From ZC4RG29 sp964521255 (GTDB taxonomy: Bacteria; Bacteroidota; Bacteroidia; Cytophagales; Cyclobacteriaceae), in contig CAZFRM010000017.1 in NCBI GenBank assembly GCA_964521255.1, forward strand, positions 1 through 64,000: a stretch of DNA of 64,000 nucleotides. The letters run 5' to 3'. The notes beneath the pieces are model-generated. The model ran no database searches and was not told the DNA's origin. It saw only the letters and a list, made by a program, of their open reading frames with translations. The translations under genes were made by a program, and so were the position numbers. Shown piece by piece: positions 1 through 9,751 of the stretch; position 1 is the first letter of the stretch; each line of letters starts with the position of its first letter.

Positions 1-45
1 GACAGTAATGTCAAAGCTGAGCAGTACTAATTACCCGTATACTTC
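1..45 (+). rRNA. 23S ribosomal RNA, 3' end only
   Basis: The first ~45 bases (GAGCAGTACTAATTACCCGT around 20-39) match the conserved 3' end of bacterial 23S rRNA. The rest of the gene lies outside the window. A 5S gene follows in the same orientation, as expected for an rrn operon. The exact 3' end is uncertain by several bases. Confidence 0.85.
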
Positions 46-174
46 AATTGACCAAACATCTATGTGCTTGTTACTTATCTGCTCTTTTTCCAGACCATGT
101 CAACGATATTGGATCAGGATTTAAAGGATGAACAGGATGAAAATCGTGAACAGCCTGAAAACCTGAAAACACAA

Positions 175-192
175 GTGATCTAAACAGATCAC
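175..192 (+). other. Hairpin in 23S-5S spacer
   Basis: GTGATCT (175-181) and AGATCAC (186-192) form a perfect 7-bp stem with a 4-base loop in the rRNA spacer. It may be a processing structure. The spacer also holds TTGCCTACTG-type repeat units at 214-246, described separately. Confidence 0.35.
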
Positions 193-213
193 AAACCTTA
201 TTAAAGGTGAAAA

Positions 214-246
214 GCATTGCCTACTGTCAATTGCCAATTGCCTACT
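214..246 (+). repeat. TTGCCTACTG-type dispersed repeat
   Basis: Two ATTGCCTACTG units flank a CAATTGCCAATTG stretch directly before the 5S gene. The same unit recurs, inverted and imperfect, at 20318-20366. This is a short intergenic repeat family seen twice in the window. Confidence 0.5.
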
Positions 247-252
247 GATCTT

Positions 253-361
253 AAGGTGACTATAGCGGCGGGGATCACCTCTTCCCATTCCGAACAGAGC
301 AGTTAAGCCCGCCAGCGCTGATGGTACTAGGGTAACACCCGGGAGAGTAAGTCGTTGCCTA
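253..361 (+). rRNA. rrf: 5S ribosomal RNA
   Basis: The block TCTTCCCATTCCGAACAGAG followed by AGTTAAGCCCGCCAGCGC is the universal 5S core. The terminal stem pairs AGGTGAC (254-260) with GTTGCCT (354-360), which fixes the ends to within a few bases. The length of about 109 nt is normal. It lies ~210 bp downstream of the 23S 3' end and is followed by a strong terminator. Confidence 0.93.
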
Positions 362-402
362 TCTTTTATTGTATCCGCCAAGCGTTAGCGCAAGGTGGAT
401 TT

Positions 403-432
403 AAAAAGCCTTGTAGAAATACAAGGCTTTTT
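403..432 (+). terminator. rRNA operon terminator
   Basis: The arms AAAAAGCCTTGT and ACAAGGCTTTTT form a perfect 12-bp stem with a 6-base loop, followed by a T-rich tract. Its position right after the 5S gene fits the end of the rrn operon. Confidence 0.85.
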
Positions 433-644
433 TGATTTTTAAGGAGGCTTACAATAGAACATAAATACGCTAACACAACTAAACTTTCTTAATACTATTT
501 GCATGCGGTTTCAACGAAGTATTTTGAATTAAATCGTGACTTTTTTGTTTTACATTCGGCAATGCGCAAATTAGTCTCATCATTTTTGTAGGTAGCGACC
601 GAAATTTACAACGACTCTCCCTCTTCAACTTGAATTGATATTGA

Positions 645-1952
645 ATGCTGTTTGATATTTTACTCACATTATTTCTGGTCTTTTTAAACGGTTTCTTTGT
701 TGCCGCTGAATTTGCAATCGTAAAAGTGCGTTCATCGCAAATTGCACTTCAGGCAGGCACCGCATCTAAATCAGCCGCACAAGCAATTATCAATAATCTC
801 GATGGCTTTTTGGCCGCGACACAATTAGGTATAACGTTAGCAAGCCTTGGTCTTGGCTGGGTTGGTGAAGATGTTGTCTCGGTGCTTATTCTGAGATTAA
901 TGAATTCAATTGGAGTATCAGTAACGCCGGAACTTGCTCATAGCATAGCCCTGCCCGTTGCATTCGTTATCCTCACCGTTCTTCATATAGTCTTCGGAGA
1001 ATTAGCGCCAAAATCGCTGGCAATTCGTTATCCTACATCAACTGCGTTGAAGATTTCTATCCCATTAAGAATTTTTTATTTTGTTTTCAAACCTTTCATC
1101 TCATTACTTAATGGCTTTGCCAATATGATTTTAAAAATGTTTGGGATTAAACCAATTAGTGAAGCGGAGATTCATTCTGAAGAGGAATTAAAATTGATCA
1201 TAGCCGAAAGTGAGGAAGGTGGAGCAATAGAAACCAGCGAACGTGAATTAATACAAAATGTATTCGACTTCGATAATCGAATTGTAAAACAAGTGATGAA
1301 ACCGAGAATAAAGATCTCTGGCATCAAAGTAAAAGCTACAGTAGAGGAAGCGGTTCATATAATCTTCAAAGAGGGATATTCAAGATATCCTGTATATGAA
1401 AGAAACCTGGACGAGATAGTAGGTATAGTGCATTCGAAAGACGTCCTTCAGAATTATTGGGAAAAAAGTGAAAAAAGCTTAAAAGAAATAGCACGGAAAG
1501 CCTATTACATCACTGAAAATAAACCAATTGTTCAGCTCCTCCGCGAATTCCAGAAAACGAAGACTCAAATGGCTATTGTTGTGAGTGAATACGGTGGAAC
1601 TATTGGAATTGTAACGCTTGAAGATATTCTGGAAGAAATTGTGGGAGAGATTCAGGATGAGCACGACCAGGAAGTTCAAATTGTAACCAGAACCGGAAAC
1701 ACTTACCAGGTAGTAGCAACATCGCCCATACATGATATTAATAAAGTTCTCGATGAACCATTTCCGGAATCAGATGAATATGATACCCTGACGGGCCTGA
1801 TACTTTTACAAAGGCCCTTCGAACTGAAGGAGGGTGAGGAAATTGAAATGTTTGGTTATAAAATTAAAATCCTGCGGTTAAACAAGACGCTTCCCGAGCT
1901 TGTAGAGATTCGACATTTACAGTCTGATACAATAAAAAAGGCAGACCAATAA
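645..1952 (+). CDS. CNNM/CorC-HlyC family membrane transporter-like protein
   Basis: The 435-residue protein has a DUF21/CNNM membrane domain (about residues 1-190, with hydrophobic segments near 3-24, 55-80, 95-120 and 135-160 and the conserved GELAPKSLA motif near 118). Two CBS domains (about 215-265 and 290-345) and a C-terminal CorC_HlyC domain (350-425) follow. Members are linked to Mg2+/Co2+ efflux or homeostasis; the older label is haemolysin C-like. The length is typical. The ATG at 645 leads straight into the first membrane helix. It converges on secDF, with a shared terminator between them. The substrate cannot be read from the sequence. Confidence 0.88.
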   Translation: MLFDILLTLFLVFLNGFFVAAEFAIVKVRSSQIALQAGTASKSAAQAIINNLDGFLAATQLGITLASLGLGWVGEDVVSVLILRLMNSIGVSVTPELAHSIALPVAFVILTVLHIVFGELAPKSLAIRYPTSTALKISIPLRIFYFVFKPFISLLNGFANMILKMFGIKPISEAEIHSEEELKLIIAESEEGGAIETSERELIQNVFDFDNRIVKQVMKPRIKISGIKVKATVEEAVHIIFKEGYSRYPVYERNLDEIVGIVHSKDVLQNYWEKSEKSLKEIARKAYYITENKPIVQLLREFQKTKTQMAIVVSEYGGTIGIVTLEDILEEIVGEIQDEHDQEVQIVTRTGNTYQVVATSPIHDINKVLDEPFPESDEYDTLTGLILLQRPFELKEGEEIEMFGYKIKILRLNKTLPELVEIRHLQSDTIKKADQ

Positions 1953-1967
1953 AAATTGATCTGCCTT
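1938..1967. terminator. Bidirectional terminator between corC-like gene and secDF
   Basis: AAGGCAGACCAAT (1938-1950) pairs with ATTGATCTGCCTT (1955-1967), 12 of 13 positions. It overlaps the stop codon of the upstream gene and lies between two convergent genes, with A/T runs on both sides. Confidence 0.75.
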
Positions 1968-1985
1968 CCAAAGCATTTTTTCTTT

Positions 1986-4900
1986 TTAAGCTAGCGCCTT
2001 CTTTGGCGCAGCCGCCGGTTTCTTCTCTGCTTTCGTATCTTCTTTATCCATGTCTAATACAATTGGAGAAGCGATGTAAATGGAAGAGAAAGTTGCTGCT
2101 ATAATACCAATAAAGAAGGCAAAGGCAAATCCTCTAAGCACTTCACCGCCAAAAATCAGTAACACTATAACTCCAAGTAAAGTAGTTCCAGCAGTGAGAA
2201 TTGTACGAGACAATGTATCGTTAATTGCGTCATTGAAAATTTTTGGTTTGTCATGCGAAGTGCCCATGTTCAGGTATTCTCTTATCCGGTCGAAAATAAT
2301 TACCGTATCATTAATTGAATAACCAATGATAGCGAGTATAGCACCAACAAAAATCTGATCAATTTCAAAGGAAATTCCAAACAACCGGATGATCGCAAAG
2401 GAGGCAAAAACGAATAATGCATCATGAATAGTAGAAATAATTGCTCCCATACTGTACTGCCATTTTCTAAAGCGGAAGAGAATGTAAATGAAGATTCCGA
2501 TCAAAGAGAATAAGGTGGCTTTCCAGGCTGATTTTTTAATATCATCAGCCACTGTTGCGCCAACTTTTGAGGAACTCGAAATTGCAAAATGCGTATCATC
2601 CACCTGGGCCTCGTTCTCCGTATATTTCATTCCTTCAAACTTTTTCTCGATTCCCGATATTAAAGCTTGTTTTACTTTTTCATCCGCTTCTTCCGATTCC
2701 TCTTCTATCATGTAGGAGGTAGTGACTTTCATCCTGCTGTTACTACCATAGTTTTTAACTTCTGTTCCTGCATTTTCAAATTCTTTTGATAAATCTACCT
2801 TAAGCTCTGTAGCGCTAACCGGTTTGCTGAAGGATACAACGTAAGATCGTCCACCTTTAAAGTCGACACCCAGGTTTAGTCCTTGTACAAACAAAAGAAT
2901 GAAACCGATTATGATGATGGCACCTGAAATAGTATAGGCAAGTCGGGCATGTTTTATGAATTCAAAATGCTTGCGCTTTCTCACCATTCGTGCGATACTG
3001 GTTTCGAAGGATATCTTGCTTTCATCACCTCTTCTGGTCATCCACTCAATAAATACGCGGGAGATGTAAACGGAAGAGAATACAGAGGTGACAATTCCAA
3101 TCATTAAGATGATAGCAAAACCTTTGATAGGTCCTTGTCCGAAAATGAATAGAAAGAAACCGGTAATAAAGGTTGTTAAGTTTGAATCCACGATAGTGGC
3201 GAAAGCTTTTGCATAACCAACTTTAATGGCATCCTTTAATTTTCTGCCATGCAACATTTCTTCTTTAATTCTTTCAAAGATCAAAACGTTCGAATCTACC
3301 GCCATACCCATCGTTAGTACAATGCCTGCAATACCTGGCAAAGTAAGAGCCGTTCCAAAAATCGGCTGTGCTAAAATTCCAAGAATAAAGAATATGTTGA
3401 AAATAAGGGCGATATCCGCAATAAAACCTCCTTTATGGTAATAGGCCACCATAAAAATAATAACTCCAATAAGTCCACAGGCGATAGAGATCAAACCCTG
3501 ATTCTGAGCAGACTGTCCTAACGTAGGACCTACTATGGCTTCTTCTACAATTCGAGTAGGCGCAGGAAGGGATCCAGCTTTCAAAATGTTGGCAAGGTCT
3601 TTTGCTTCCTCTAATGTAAAGTCTCCTGTGATCTGTGAATTTCCGTTTGGAATTTCACCTTGTACATAAGGCGCCGAATAAACAGTGTTATCAAGAACAA
3701 TAGCTATTCTACCACGGGGTTGCTTATTGGCAGATTCGGCTGTCATCTTGGCCCATATTTTTGTGCCGGTAGCGTTCATGGTCATGCTTATGGCATAGCG
3801 ACCATTAGGATCAAGCTCTTGCCGTGCATTGCTGATTACTTCTCCTGTCAACTTAGGTTTTCCTGAACGGCCGACTTCCAGGAAGTAGAGATCCATTTTA
3901 GGTTCCTCAGAAAGACTTTCACGATTTTGCTTGTTAGGTTTGTTTCCCCAAAAAACTGCAACATTCCGGGGAAGCATGCTAACGATATCTGCCCGCTTAA
4001 AGATCGCATTGATTTGAGCAGTATCTTTCAAATCATACCGGAATGCTCCCGGAGGGCTACTCAGTGCCAATAGTGGCGACGTATTTGCGGAAGTAAGTGA
4101 ATCTAATCCTTTTGATGCGCTATCCGCGGCCGTAGAAAGTTGCTTTTGAAGTTCTGAGGTTGTTGTATCAGTTTCACTACCTAAGGCCTTAGCGAGATTA
4201 TTTTCTTCTGCCGGAGTTGTTGAACGATCAGATAATTTTGAGGCAGCAAGTTTTGTTGCCTGTTCTTTCACAAGAGCATCATTAATGGTAATCAATGAAG
4301 ATTGAATAGTAAAAGGCTCTACCACATCCCAGAACTCAAGGCGAGCTACACCCTGAAGCAATTTTCTTACCCGCTGAGGATTATCTGCTCCCGGAATTTC
4401 AATCTGAATTCTTCCTGTACCGGGTAGTTGCTGGATGTTAGGAGAGGATGTTCCAAACTGATCGATACGATTTTTCAAAATGGTATAAGAGCGGTCAATT
4501 GCACTTTCAACTTCATCGTAGATGAACGTTTTTATCTGATCATCTGAATCATTTATGCTAATGCGCCCGCGTGTTGTGGAGTTCGCAAAAATGTCTTTCA
4601 GTGGTTTGTTAGGATTAATTTCTTTAAAGGCATTAAAGAAAAGTGTAGTGTAATTACTCTGACTGCTTTTCTGCATTTCTTTGGCGCGTTGCAGCGCTTT
4701 TAGAAACGTTGAATCCTGGCTGTTGCCGGAGAGGCTTTTAATTATATCAACCGGAGAAACTTCCAGCGTAACATGCATACCACCGAGCAAGTCCAGCCCC
4801 AGGCTCAACTCATTGTCTTTAACTTCCTTGTATGTATATTCTATTCCAAAGAAATTATAGACGGGCTTATTCCATAGGGAATCCACATAGCTCTGCTTCT

Positions 4901-5048
4901 TGTTGAAATTGAAAACACCATTTGCATCTGTAGCATATGCGTTGGCATCTTGTTGCACGCGATGAGAAACAAGTGTAAAAGAAAGGTAGAACAAACACAG
5001 CGCTGTGATAACTACCGTAAGAAAAATAACGAAACCTTTGTTTTGCAT
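1986..5048 (-). CDS. secDF: Protein translocase subunit SecDF (fused)
   Basis: This 1020-residue membrane protein is a fusion of SecD and SecF, which use the proton gradient to help pull proteins through the Sec channel. It has a first membrane helix (8-27), the SecD D1 motif LGLDLLGGMHVTLEV (~83), a large periplasmic region, a six-helix SecD domain containing GMAVDSNVLIFERIKEE, then a SecF half beginning with a helix and GVDFKGGRS and ending with IIGYSINDTVIIFDRIRE. The tail is Lys/Ala/Pro rich. Such fusions are standard in Bacteroidota. The D1 region between 280 and 340 is Ser/Thr-rich and longer than in short SecD proteins. Confidence 0.96.
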   Translation of the reverse strand: MQNKGFVIFLTVVITALCLFYLSFTLVSHRVQQDANAYATDANGVFNFNKKQSYVDSLWNKPVYNFFGIEYTYKEVKDNELSLGLDLLGGMHVTLEVSPVDIIKSLSGNSQDSTFLKALQRAKEMQKSSQSNYTTLFFNAFKEINPNKPLKDIFANSTTRGRISINDSDDQIKTFIYDEVESAIDRSYTILKNRIDQFGTSSPNIQQLPGTGRIQIEIPGADNPQRVRKLLQGVARLEFWDVVEPFTIQSSLITINDALVKEQATKLAASKLSDRSTTPAEENNLAKALGSETDTTTSELQKQLSTAADSASKGLDSLTSANTSPLLALSSPPGAFRYDLKDTAQINAIFKRADIVSMLPRNVAVFWGNKPNKQNRESLSEEPKMDLYFLEVGRSGKPKLTGEVISNARQELDPNGRYAISMTMNATGTKIWAKMTAESANKQPRGRIAIVLDNTVYSAPYVQGEIPNGNSQITGDFTLEEAKDLANILKAGSLPAPTRIVEEAIVGPTLGQSAQNQGLISIACGLIGVIIFMVAYYHKGGFIADIALIFNIFFILGILAQPIFGTALTLPGIAGIVLTMGMAVDSNVLIFERIKEEMLHGRKLKDAIKVGYAKAFATIVDSNLTTFITGFFLFIFGQGPIKGFAIILMIGIVTSVFSSVYISRVFIEWMTRRGDESKISFETSIARMVRKRKHFEFIKHARLAYTISGAIIIIGFILLFVQGLNLGVDFKGGRSYVVSFSKPVSATELKVDLSKEFENAGTEVKNYGSNSRMKVTTSYMIEEESEEADEKVKQALISGIEKKFEGMKYTENEAQVDDTHFAISSSSKVGATVADDIKKSAWKATLFSLIGIFIYILFRFRKWQYSMGAIISTIHDALFVFASFAIIRLFGISFEIDQIFVGAILAIIGYSINDTVIIFDRIREYLNMGTSHDKPKIFNDAINDTLSRTILTAGTTLLGVIVLLIFGGEVLRGFAFAFFIGIIAATFSSIYIASPIVLDMDKEDTKAEKKPAAAPKKALA

Positions 5049-5136
5049 ATAGAAATTAAGAAATGTTTAAAATGGAATTGGATGAACAACGGAAGACATT
5101 ACATTTCACGTTTGTTCAAAAAGAACACGATACCGC

Positions 5137-5484
5137 TTAGGGTGCGTTAGGAGAAATGATGGTTTGAAATAACGTTTGGAAGTATTTTCCAAGCGCAAGA
5201 GGTACTTCTGGAATCCAGGGATATTGTTTCTCTTCAACGAAAAGAATTTCAAACAAAAAGGCAATTTCCTGGTGAATTTGTGTTTGAACAGAAGATAGTC
5301 CCGGGCCAGCGGCCATTATAAAATGAGGACCCTGTTCACTTGTTTCTTTTTCCTGCTTTTCCGTTTTAACCTCTTTTTTTATAACAACTGAATGCTGGTA
5401 GCAAAAAAGTTGAGAAACAATAAGAATAACGGCGGTTAAAACACCGAGAACTAATAAAGCCGTTTTCTTTGTGCGAATTGTCAT
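5137..5484 (-). CDS. Small membrane-anchored protein, unknown function
   Basis: The 115-residue product has one N-terminal hydrophobic segment (about residues 8-28) followed by a Lys/Glu-rich stretch and a neutral C-terminal half. I recognise no family. I chose the ATG at 5484 because it places the basic MTIRTKK segment directly before the helix; an in-frame ATG at 5514 would add 10 residues. It sits upstream of secDF on the same strand with an 88-bp gap. Confidence 0.6.
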   Translation of the reverse strand: MTIRTKKTALLVLGVLTAVILIVSQLFCYQHSVVIKKEVKTEKQEKETSEQGPHFIMAAGPGLSSVQTQIHQEIAFLFEILFVEEKQYPWIPEVPLALGKYFQTLFQTIISPNAP

Positions 5485-5552
5485 CGAATTATAAAGGGCT
5501 ACAAAACTATACATTCGGATGGAAAGTCCAAGATGTTTTAAATAAACAATCC

Positions 5553-6179
5553 TTACACCTCGCCCAATTTGACCTTTAAAGCAAGTGTTAAAATATCAAG
5601 GGCGCCGTCAAAGCGTTGATTATTGGGAATAACAAGATCAGCGCGGTGTTTTAATGGCTCAATGAGGGATTCATATACCGGCATGACGTGATTATGATAG
5701 CGATAAAGAACATCATTCAGATCATAACCACGTTCATTATTGTCTCTCCGGATTCTGCGGCTTAGTTTCAGATAATCCTTCGCTTCAATAAAAATCCGCA
5801 GGTCAAGTTCTTTTTCTAATGGGGCGTAATACTGAACAAACAATCCTTCTATTATCAGTATTGGTGCGGGGTTGAACACCAGTACAGCGGGCGCTGAAAC
5901 AGGATTATTAAAAGTGTATTCTTTCTTTTGTAAGGTTTCTCCACGCTTGAGTTTTAAAACATCCTGATAGAACTGTTCGATATCAATCGCCTCTGGCAGG
6001 TCAAAATTTTCAACACCCTTTTCATCAATAACCTGATGCTCGAGCGACTTATAATAATGATCCTGAGAAATCAGTGTAATGTCACTATTACTAAATCGCT
6101 TGGCGAGTTCATTTATAAAATAGGTTTTCCCGGATCCGCTGCCTCCTGTAATTCCAATTGTATAGGGTGCTTTATTCAT
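5553..6179 (-). CDS. udk: Uridine kinase
   Basis: This P-loop kinase of 208 residues phosphorylates uridine/cytidine in pyrimidine salvage. Walker A is GGSGSGKT near the N terminus, followed by SQDHYY, the LPEAID segment and IIEGLF, all typical of Udk. The ATG at 6179 is preferred over an upstream TTG at 6191. It is the last gene of a minus-strand run with rdgB, FKBP lipoproteins and a DHH phosphoesterase. Confidence 0.93.
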   Translation of the reverse strand: MNKAPYTIGITGGSGSGKTYFINELAKRFSNSDITLISQDHYYKSLEHQVIDEKGVENFDLPEAIDIEQFYQDVLKLKRGETLQKKEYTFNNPVSAPAVLVFNPAPILIIEGLFVQYYAPLEKELDLRIFIEAKDYLKLSRRIRRDNNERGYDLNDVLYRYHNHVMPVYESLIEPLKHRADLVIPNNQRFDGALDILTLALKVKLGEV

Positions 6180-6230
6180 AGGGAAATTCAATACGAAAAT
6201 CCAAATTAAACCATCTTGAATAATGATTCG

Positions 6231-6821
6231 CTATAGTGTGTATTTTTCCTTAAGAAATTCGGCGAGTTTTTTTACGGCGATGGAACGATGACTCATCGAA
6301 TTTTTTTCGTGTGGAGTCATCTCAGCGAAGGTTTTACGGGTTCCTGATGGCACAAACAATGGATCGTATCCAAAACCTGAAGTTCCCTTTTTTTCTTTAC
6401 CTATTGAACCCTTAATTATTCCTTCAAAAAAGAACGTGTTGCCTTGCTGATCAATAAATGTAATAACGGTTCTGAATTGCGCTTTGCGATTCGCTTTACC
6501 TTTTAAATTTTTCAGCAATAACTGAATGTTATCTTCGTCATTTTTATGAGGGCCGCCATAACGCGCAGAGTACACACCGGGTTCACCATTAAGCGTCTCA
6601 ACTTCAAGACCACTGTCATCAGCAAAACAGGGGGCATTAATTTTATTAAAAAGATATTCGGCCTTTTGATGAGAATTCCCTTCAAAGGTATCTTTTGTTT
6701 CAGGTAAGTCTTCGTGAACGTTAACATCACTAAGACTAAGAACACGAAAGTCAGGCCCAAGTACGGACCTGACTTCCTCAAGCTTGTGCTTGTTGTTACT
6801 GGCGAAGCAGATTGTTATCAA
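6231..6821 (-). CDS. rdgB: XTP/dITP pyrophosphatase (RdgB/HAM1 family)
   Basis: The 196-residue enzyme removes non-canonical purine triphosphates such as dITP and XTP. Diagnostic motifs are FASNNKHKLEEV at the N terminus, FADDSGLEV, PGVYSARYGG, and GFGYDPLF with MTPHEKNSMSHRSIA. The start is a TTG at 6821 that overlaps the stop of the upstream FKBP gene (TTGA), so translation is probably coupled. No better start is available. Confidence 0.94.
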   Translation of the reverse strand: MITICFASNNKHKLEEVRSVLGPDFRVLSLSDVNVHEDLPETKDTFEGNSHQKAEYLFNKINAPCFADDSGLEVETLNGEPGVYSARYGGPHKNDEDNIQLLLKNLKGKANRKAQFRTVITFIDQQGNTFFFEGIIKGSIGKEKKGTSGFGYDPLFVPSGTRKTFAEMTPHEKNSMSHRSIAVKKLAEFLKEKYTL

Positions 6822-7687
6822 TTTCCTATGTTTGTGAGCGAGATTTCAAAGACAAGATTTGAGTTTGCCGGAATACTTTGTGTTGCAGATGTTCCATAGC
6901 CCAGCAATGAAGGAATATAAAAAGTTGCTTTTCCACCTTCTCTCAAAAGCGGTAGACCTACCTTTAGTCCATCTACTAAGCCCATTGCAGGCTGACGTGC
7001 TATATTTGATTCCTGTAAAGTACTAGTTGAGCTCAATAATCTGAGTTTGTAATCAAAGTCAAGGAGTGTATAAGGATTGGGAAAAGGTCCTGTTCCTTGT
7101 TCGGTTACTGTATACCATATTCCCGCCGGATGATAGGTTGCATCAATTGTGTTTTCCTCAAGGTAGTTGGCAATGGCAGTGCTATCAGTTACAAAGCGAG
7201 ATTGTTCCAATGCTGTACGGTTTACTTCCGCAAGGTAAATATCATACATAAGAATTGAATTGGCGGGGACACCTAATGCTGCAGATCCTTCAGCGCCGTA
7301 TCCAAACTTAGAGGGTACGAATATTGTCGCGGTAGAACCACCCAGCACATTGGAAGCGATATAACGGAGTGCCTGAGGTGTTAGGTCCTCAAGCTTGGAT
7401 ACTTTAACGTCTGAATCAAAAAAGTTACCGCTCGGAAATAATCTTCCCTCATAATGAACTTTTACAGTTTGCCCGTTATGCGGAGGAGGGTATTGTCCAT
7501 AATCACTAATGACTAACCGATAGCCATTAACATTATCATACAGCGCTTCATCAGCCTTCCCCATGGTCTGAAGATACTGGTCTATCTGTTTTATTTCATC
7601 ATTTAAGGCTTTATTTGGATCTTCACTGTCCATACACGATACCATAAAAGCCACCACACCAAATAAAATTAACCTCATTGCTTTCAT
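6818..7687 (-). CDS. FKBP-type peptidyl-prolyl isomerase lipoprotein (two domains)
   Basis: The 289-residue product starts with a lipoprotein signal ending in AFMVSC, so it is probably anchored in the cell envelope. Two FKBP domains follow. The first (about 75-160) has VKVHYEGRL, FDSD and FVPSKFGYG; the second (about 185-288) is divergent but ends in ATFYIPSLLGYG and ANSNLVFEISL. FKBPs catalyse cis-trans prolyl isomerisation and assist folding of exported proteins. It overlaps rdgB by 4 bp and follows a second FKBP lipoprotein. Confidence 0.9.
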   Translation of the reverse strand: MKAMRLILFGVVAFMVSCMDSEDPNKALNDEIKQIDQYLQTMGKADEALYDNVNGYRLVISDYGQYPPPHNGQTVKVHYEGRLFPSGNFFDSDVKVSKLEDLTPQALRYIASNVLGGSTATIFVPSKFGYGAEGSAALGVPANSILMYDIYLAEVNRTALEQSRFVTDSTAIANYLEENTIDATYHPAGIWYTVTEQGTGPFPNPYTLLDFDYKLRLLSSTSTLQESNIARQPAMGLVDGLKVGLPLLREGGKATFYIPSLLGYGTSATQSIPANSNLVFEISLTNIGN

Positions 7688-7722
7688 TACTCACTTATTT
7701 TATATTTCAACATCAATTTCAA

Positions 7723-8682
7723 TTACGGATTTGTAACCGGCCCTTCATTTTTAATATCTACCATTTCAATATCAAATACCAAATTCGAGTTCTCTTTTAT
7801 TTTATCACCCATTCTCCGCTGGCCATAAGCAAGGCTTGAAGGAATGTAAAATGTTCCTTTCGTTCCTTTGCCAAGTTGCTTCAACGCTTCATGCCAGCCA
7901 CTAATGACCGAACTTCTATCGATGGAAACTTCAAAAGGTCCGTATGGCATTTGCGCTTCCCGCATTGGATCGTAAAGTCCCTTTTCCTGTGCCAGTGATT
8001 TAATATTCGTATCAAAGTAAGTACCATCCATAAGATACCCGGCATAATTCACCAGTACAGTCTGCCCTGAAGTGGCAACCGATGGATCGCCTTGTTGAGT
8101 TATCACGTAGCGGATTCCTGACGAATGTTTTATTGCATTGATCCCTTTCGATTTCAGGTATTCATCAATAGCTACGGTATCTTTTCCTAATTGTTCTTTT
8201 CCTAATTTTTCCTGAAAAGCATAATACTCAGTTTCAATTTTACCACGATACTCTTCAAATTGCTCTTTAGCAATAATGTCGCGAACAGAAATAACATAAG
8301 TAAGATCGAGGGTTGAATCTATGCCCGGAGGAATAGCGGCCTTTGCCATCTCACTAAATAATTTTTTTACGGAGATATCAAAAACTGCGCTGTCACCTTT
8401 TTTTAACATTCCAATCATCTCTGAAATTCCATCCTGTTCTGAAACCTGTGAGCTATCAGGGAGTGCAGTAAATTGAGGGAAGCCTCGTTTATAAGTATCG
8501 ACCCATACTGAATCTTTCGAATCGGTTATTTTAAAATTATATACGATCAATTGACTTTGATTTGCTGGTTTTCCTTCGCCTTCTTTTACCAGTTTAAACT
8601 GAAATCCGCTGGGGGTCTCTTTTGTTTGATTACACGCTGTAACAAGTAACAGCATTCCCAACAGCACTTTTGAAATTCTCAT
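7723..8682 (-). CDS. FKBP-type peptidyl-prolyl isomerase lipoprotein
   Basis: The 319-residue protein carries a signal peptide with lipobox LLLVTAC, an N-terminal degenerate FKBP-like half (about 25-135) and a canonical C-terminal FKBP domain (about 200-310) with VLVNYAGYLMDGTYFDTN and GTFYIPSSLAYGQR. It is a probable envelope folding helper. It is a paralogue of the next gene in the operon; both share the half-degenerate, half-canonical layout, suggesting duplication. Confidence 0.9.
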   Translation of the reverse strand: MRISKVLLGMLLLVTACNQTKETPSGFQFKLVKEGEGKPANQSQLIVYNFKITDSKDSVWVDTYKRGFPQFTALPDSSQVSEQDGISEMIGMLKKGDSAVFDISVKKLFSEMAKAAIPPGIDSTLDLTYVISVRDIIAKEQFEEYRGKIETEYYAFQEKLGKEQLGKDTVAIDEYLKSKGINAIKHSSGIRYVITQQGDPSVATSGQTVLVNYAGYLMDGTYFDTNIKSLAQEKGLYDPMREAQMPYGPFEVSIDRSSVISGWHEALKQLGKGTKGTFYIPSSLAYGQRRMGDKIKENSNLVFDIEMVDIKNEGPVTNP

Positions 8683-8731
8683 GATTAGATTGTTTAGACT
8701 CTGTGAATAATAATAAAGTTGTAATGATGTA

Positions 8732-9751
8732 TTAATTTTCCCCGGATAGCTGATTTTTATATTGAGGAAGTATTTCGATTAATTTTTTCAACGTATTGTC
8801 CAGGCTTAATTTTGTCTGACCTCCGGCGGCGTTTTTGTGCCCACCTCCTTCAAAATGCTTTCGTGCAAGGTCATTGACGGAAAAGTCATCTAAGGATCGA
8901 AATGACAATTTTACAGTTCCATCTTTGCGCTCATAGATCAGCACAGAAAGAATTATTCCTTTAATAGAAAGTCCAAAATTGACTAATCCCTCTGTGTCTC
9001 CGGTTTGCGATCCCATTGCGGTCAATTCATCTTTGCTAAGAATAATATAAGCTGTATTGTATTCCGGGATCACCTGAAGTTTTTGTTCAAGAACAAAGCC
9101 CATCAGCCTAAGGCGTTCAAGGGAGTTGTTATCGTAAATCTGCTTGGAAATTTTGTGAGGATTAGCGCCATGTGCCACGAGCTCGCCGGCAACAGTAAAA
9201 ACCTTGTGCGTTGTATTGTTATGGCGAAAGCTGCCTGTGTCTGTCATGAGTCCTGCATAAAGACATTCGGCTATAGAACTATCGATAAGATTGCCACAGC
9301 CCATTTCCTGAATAAGCTGATAGACTAATTCTGCAGTTGAGGCAGCGGTATCATCCCATTGCTCAAAATCCGCAAAAGATTCTGGTTCTAAATGATGGTC
9401 GATTAGTACCTTTTTTGCGGGTGATCTTTTAACCATCTCTCCTAGTTCATTAATTCTGCCAAGGTTGGAGAAATCCAGACAAAAGATCATTTCTGCATTT
9501 TCTATGATTTTAGAAGCTTTTGCGGCTGTGCTGTTTTGAAAAATCATAACATTATTATTCCCAGGCATCCACTCAAGGAAGGAGGGATAATCGCTTGGAG
9601 AAATGACCGAAACCTGATGATCTGATTTTTTCAGAAAACCGGCTAATCCCAGGGACGAGCCTAAAGCATCTGCATCAGGCTTATAATGCATGATGATTAC
9701 AACCCTCCTCGGCTGGGCCAAAAAGCTCTTAAAATCTTGAAGGTTTACCAT
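8732..9751 (-). CDS. DHH-family phosphoesterase (NrnA-like oligoribonuclease/pAp phosphatase)
   Basis: The 339-residue protein has the DHH domain motifs HYKPDADALGSS (near residue 20) and LIDHH (~130), and a C-terminal DHHA1 domain ending in GGGHKNAAGG. Family members degrade nanoRNA and 3'-phosphoadenosine 5'-phosphate using Mn2+. The ATG at 9751 is preferred to a TTG at 9766. It heads the minus-strand run towards udk and is divergent from ndk. Confidence 0.92.
   Translation of the reverse strand: MVNLQDFKSFLAQPRRVVIIMHYKPDADALGSSLGLAGFLKKSDHQVSVISPSDYPSFLEWMPGNNNVMIFQNSTAAKASKIIENAEMIFCLDFSNLGRINELGEMVKRSPAKKVLIDHHLEPESFADFEQWDDTAASTAELVYQLIQEMGCGNLIDSSIAECLYAGLMTDTGSFRHNNTTHKVFTVAGELVAHGANPHKISKQIYDNNSLERLRLMGFVLEQKLQVIPEYNTAYIILSKDELTAMGSQTGDTEGLVNFGLSIKGIILSVLIYERKDGTVKLSFRSLDDFSVNDLARKHFEGGGHKNAAGGQTKLSLDNTLKKLIEILPQYKNQLSGEN

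Noticed and set aside
371..399. Hairpin containing CAAGCGTTAGCGCA, identical over 14 bp to the right end of attC-like repeat 2
   Set aside because: It has no matching left arm or L-type element and lies between 5S and its terminator, so it is not called a cassette site. The shared 14-mer may be chance or a common repeat fragment.
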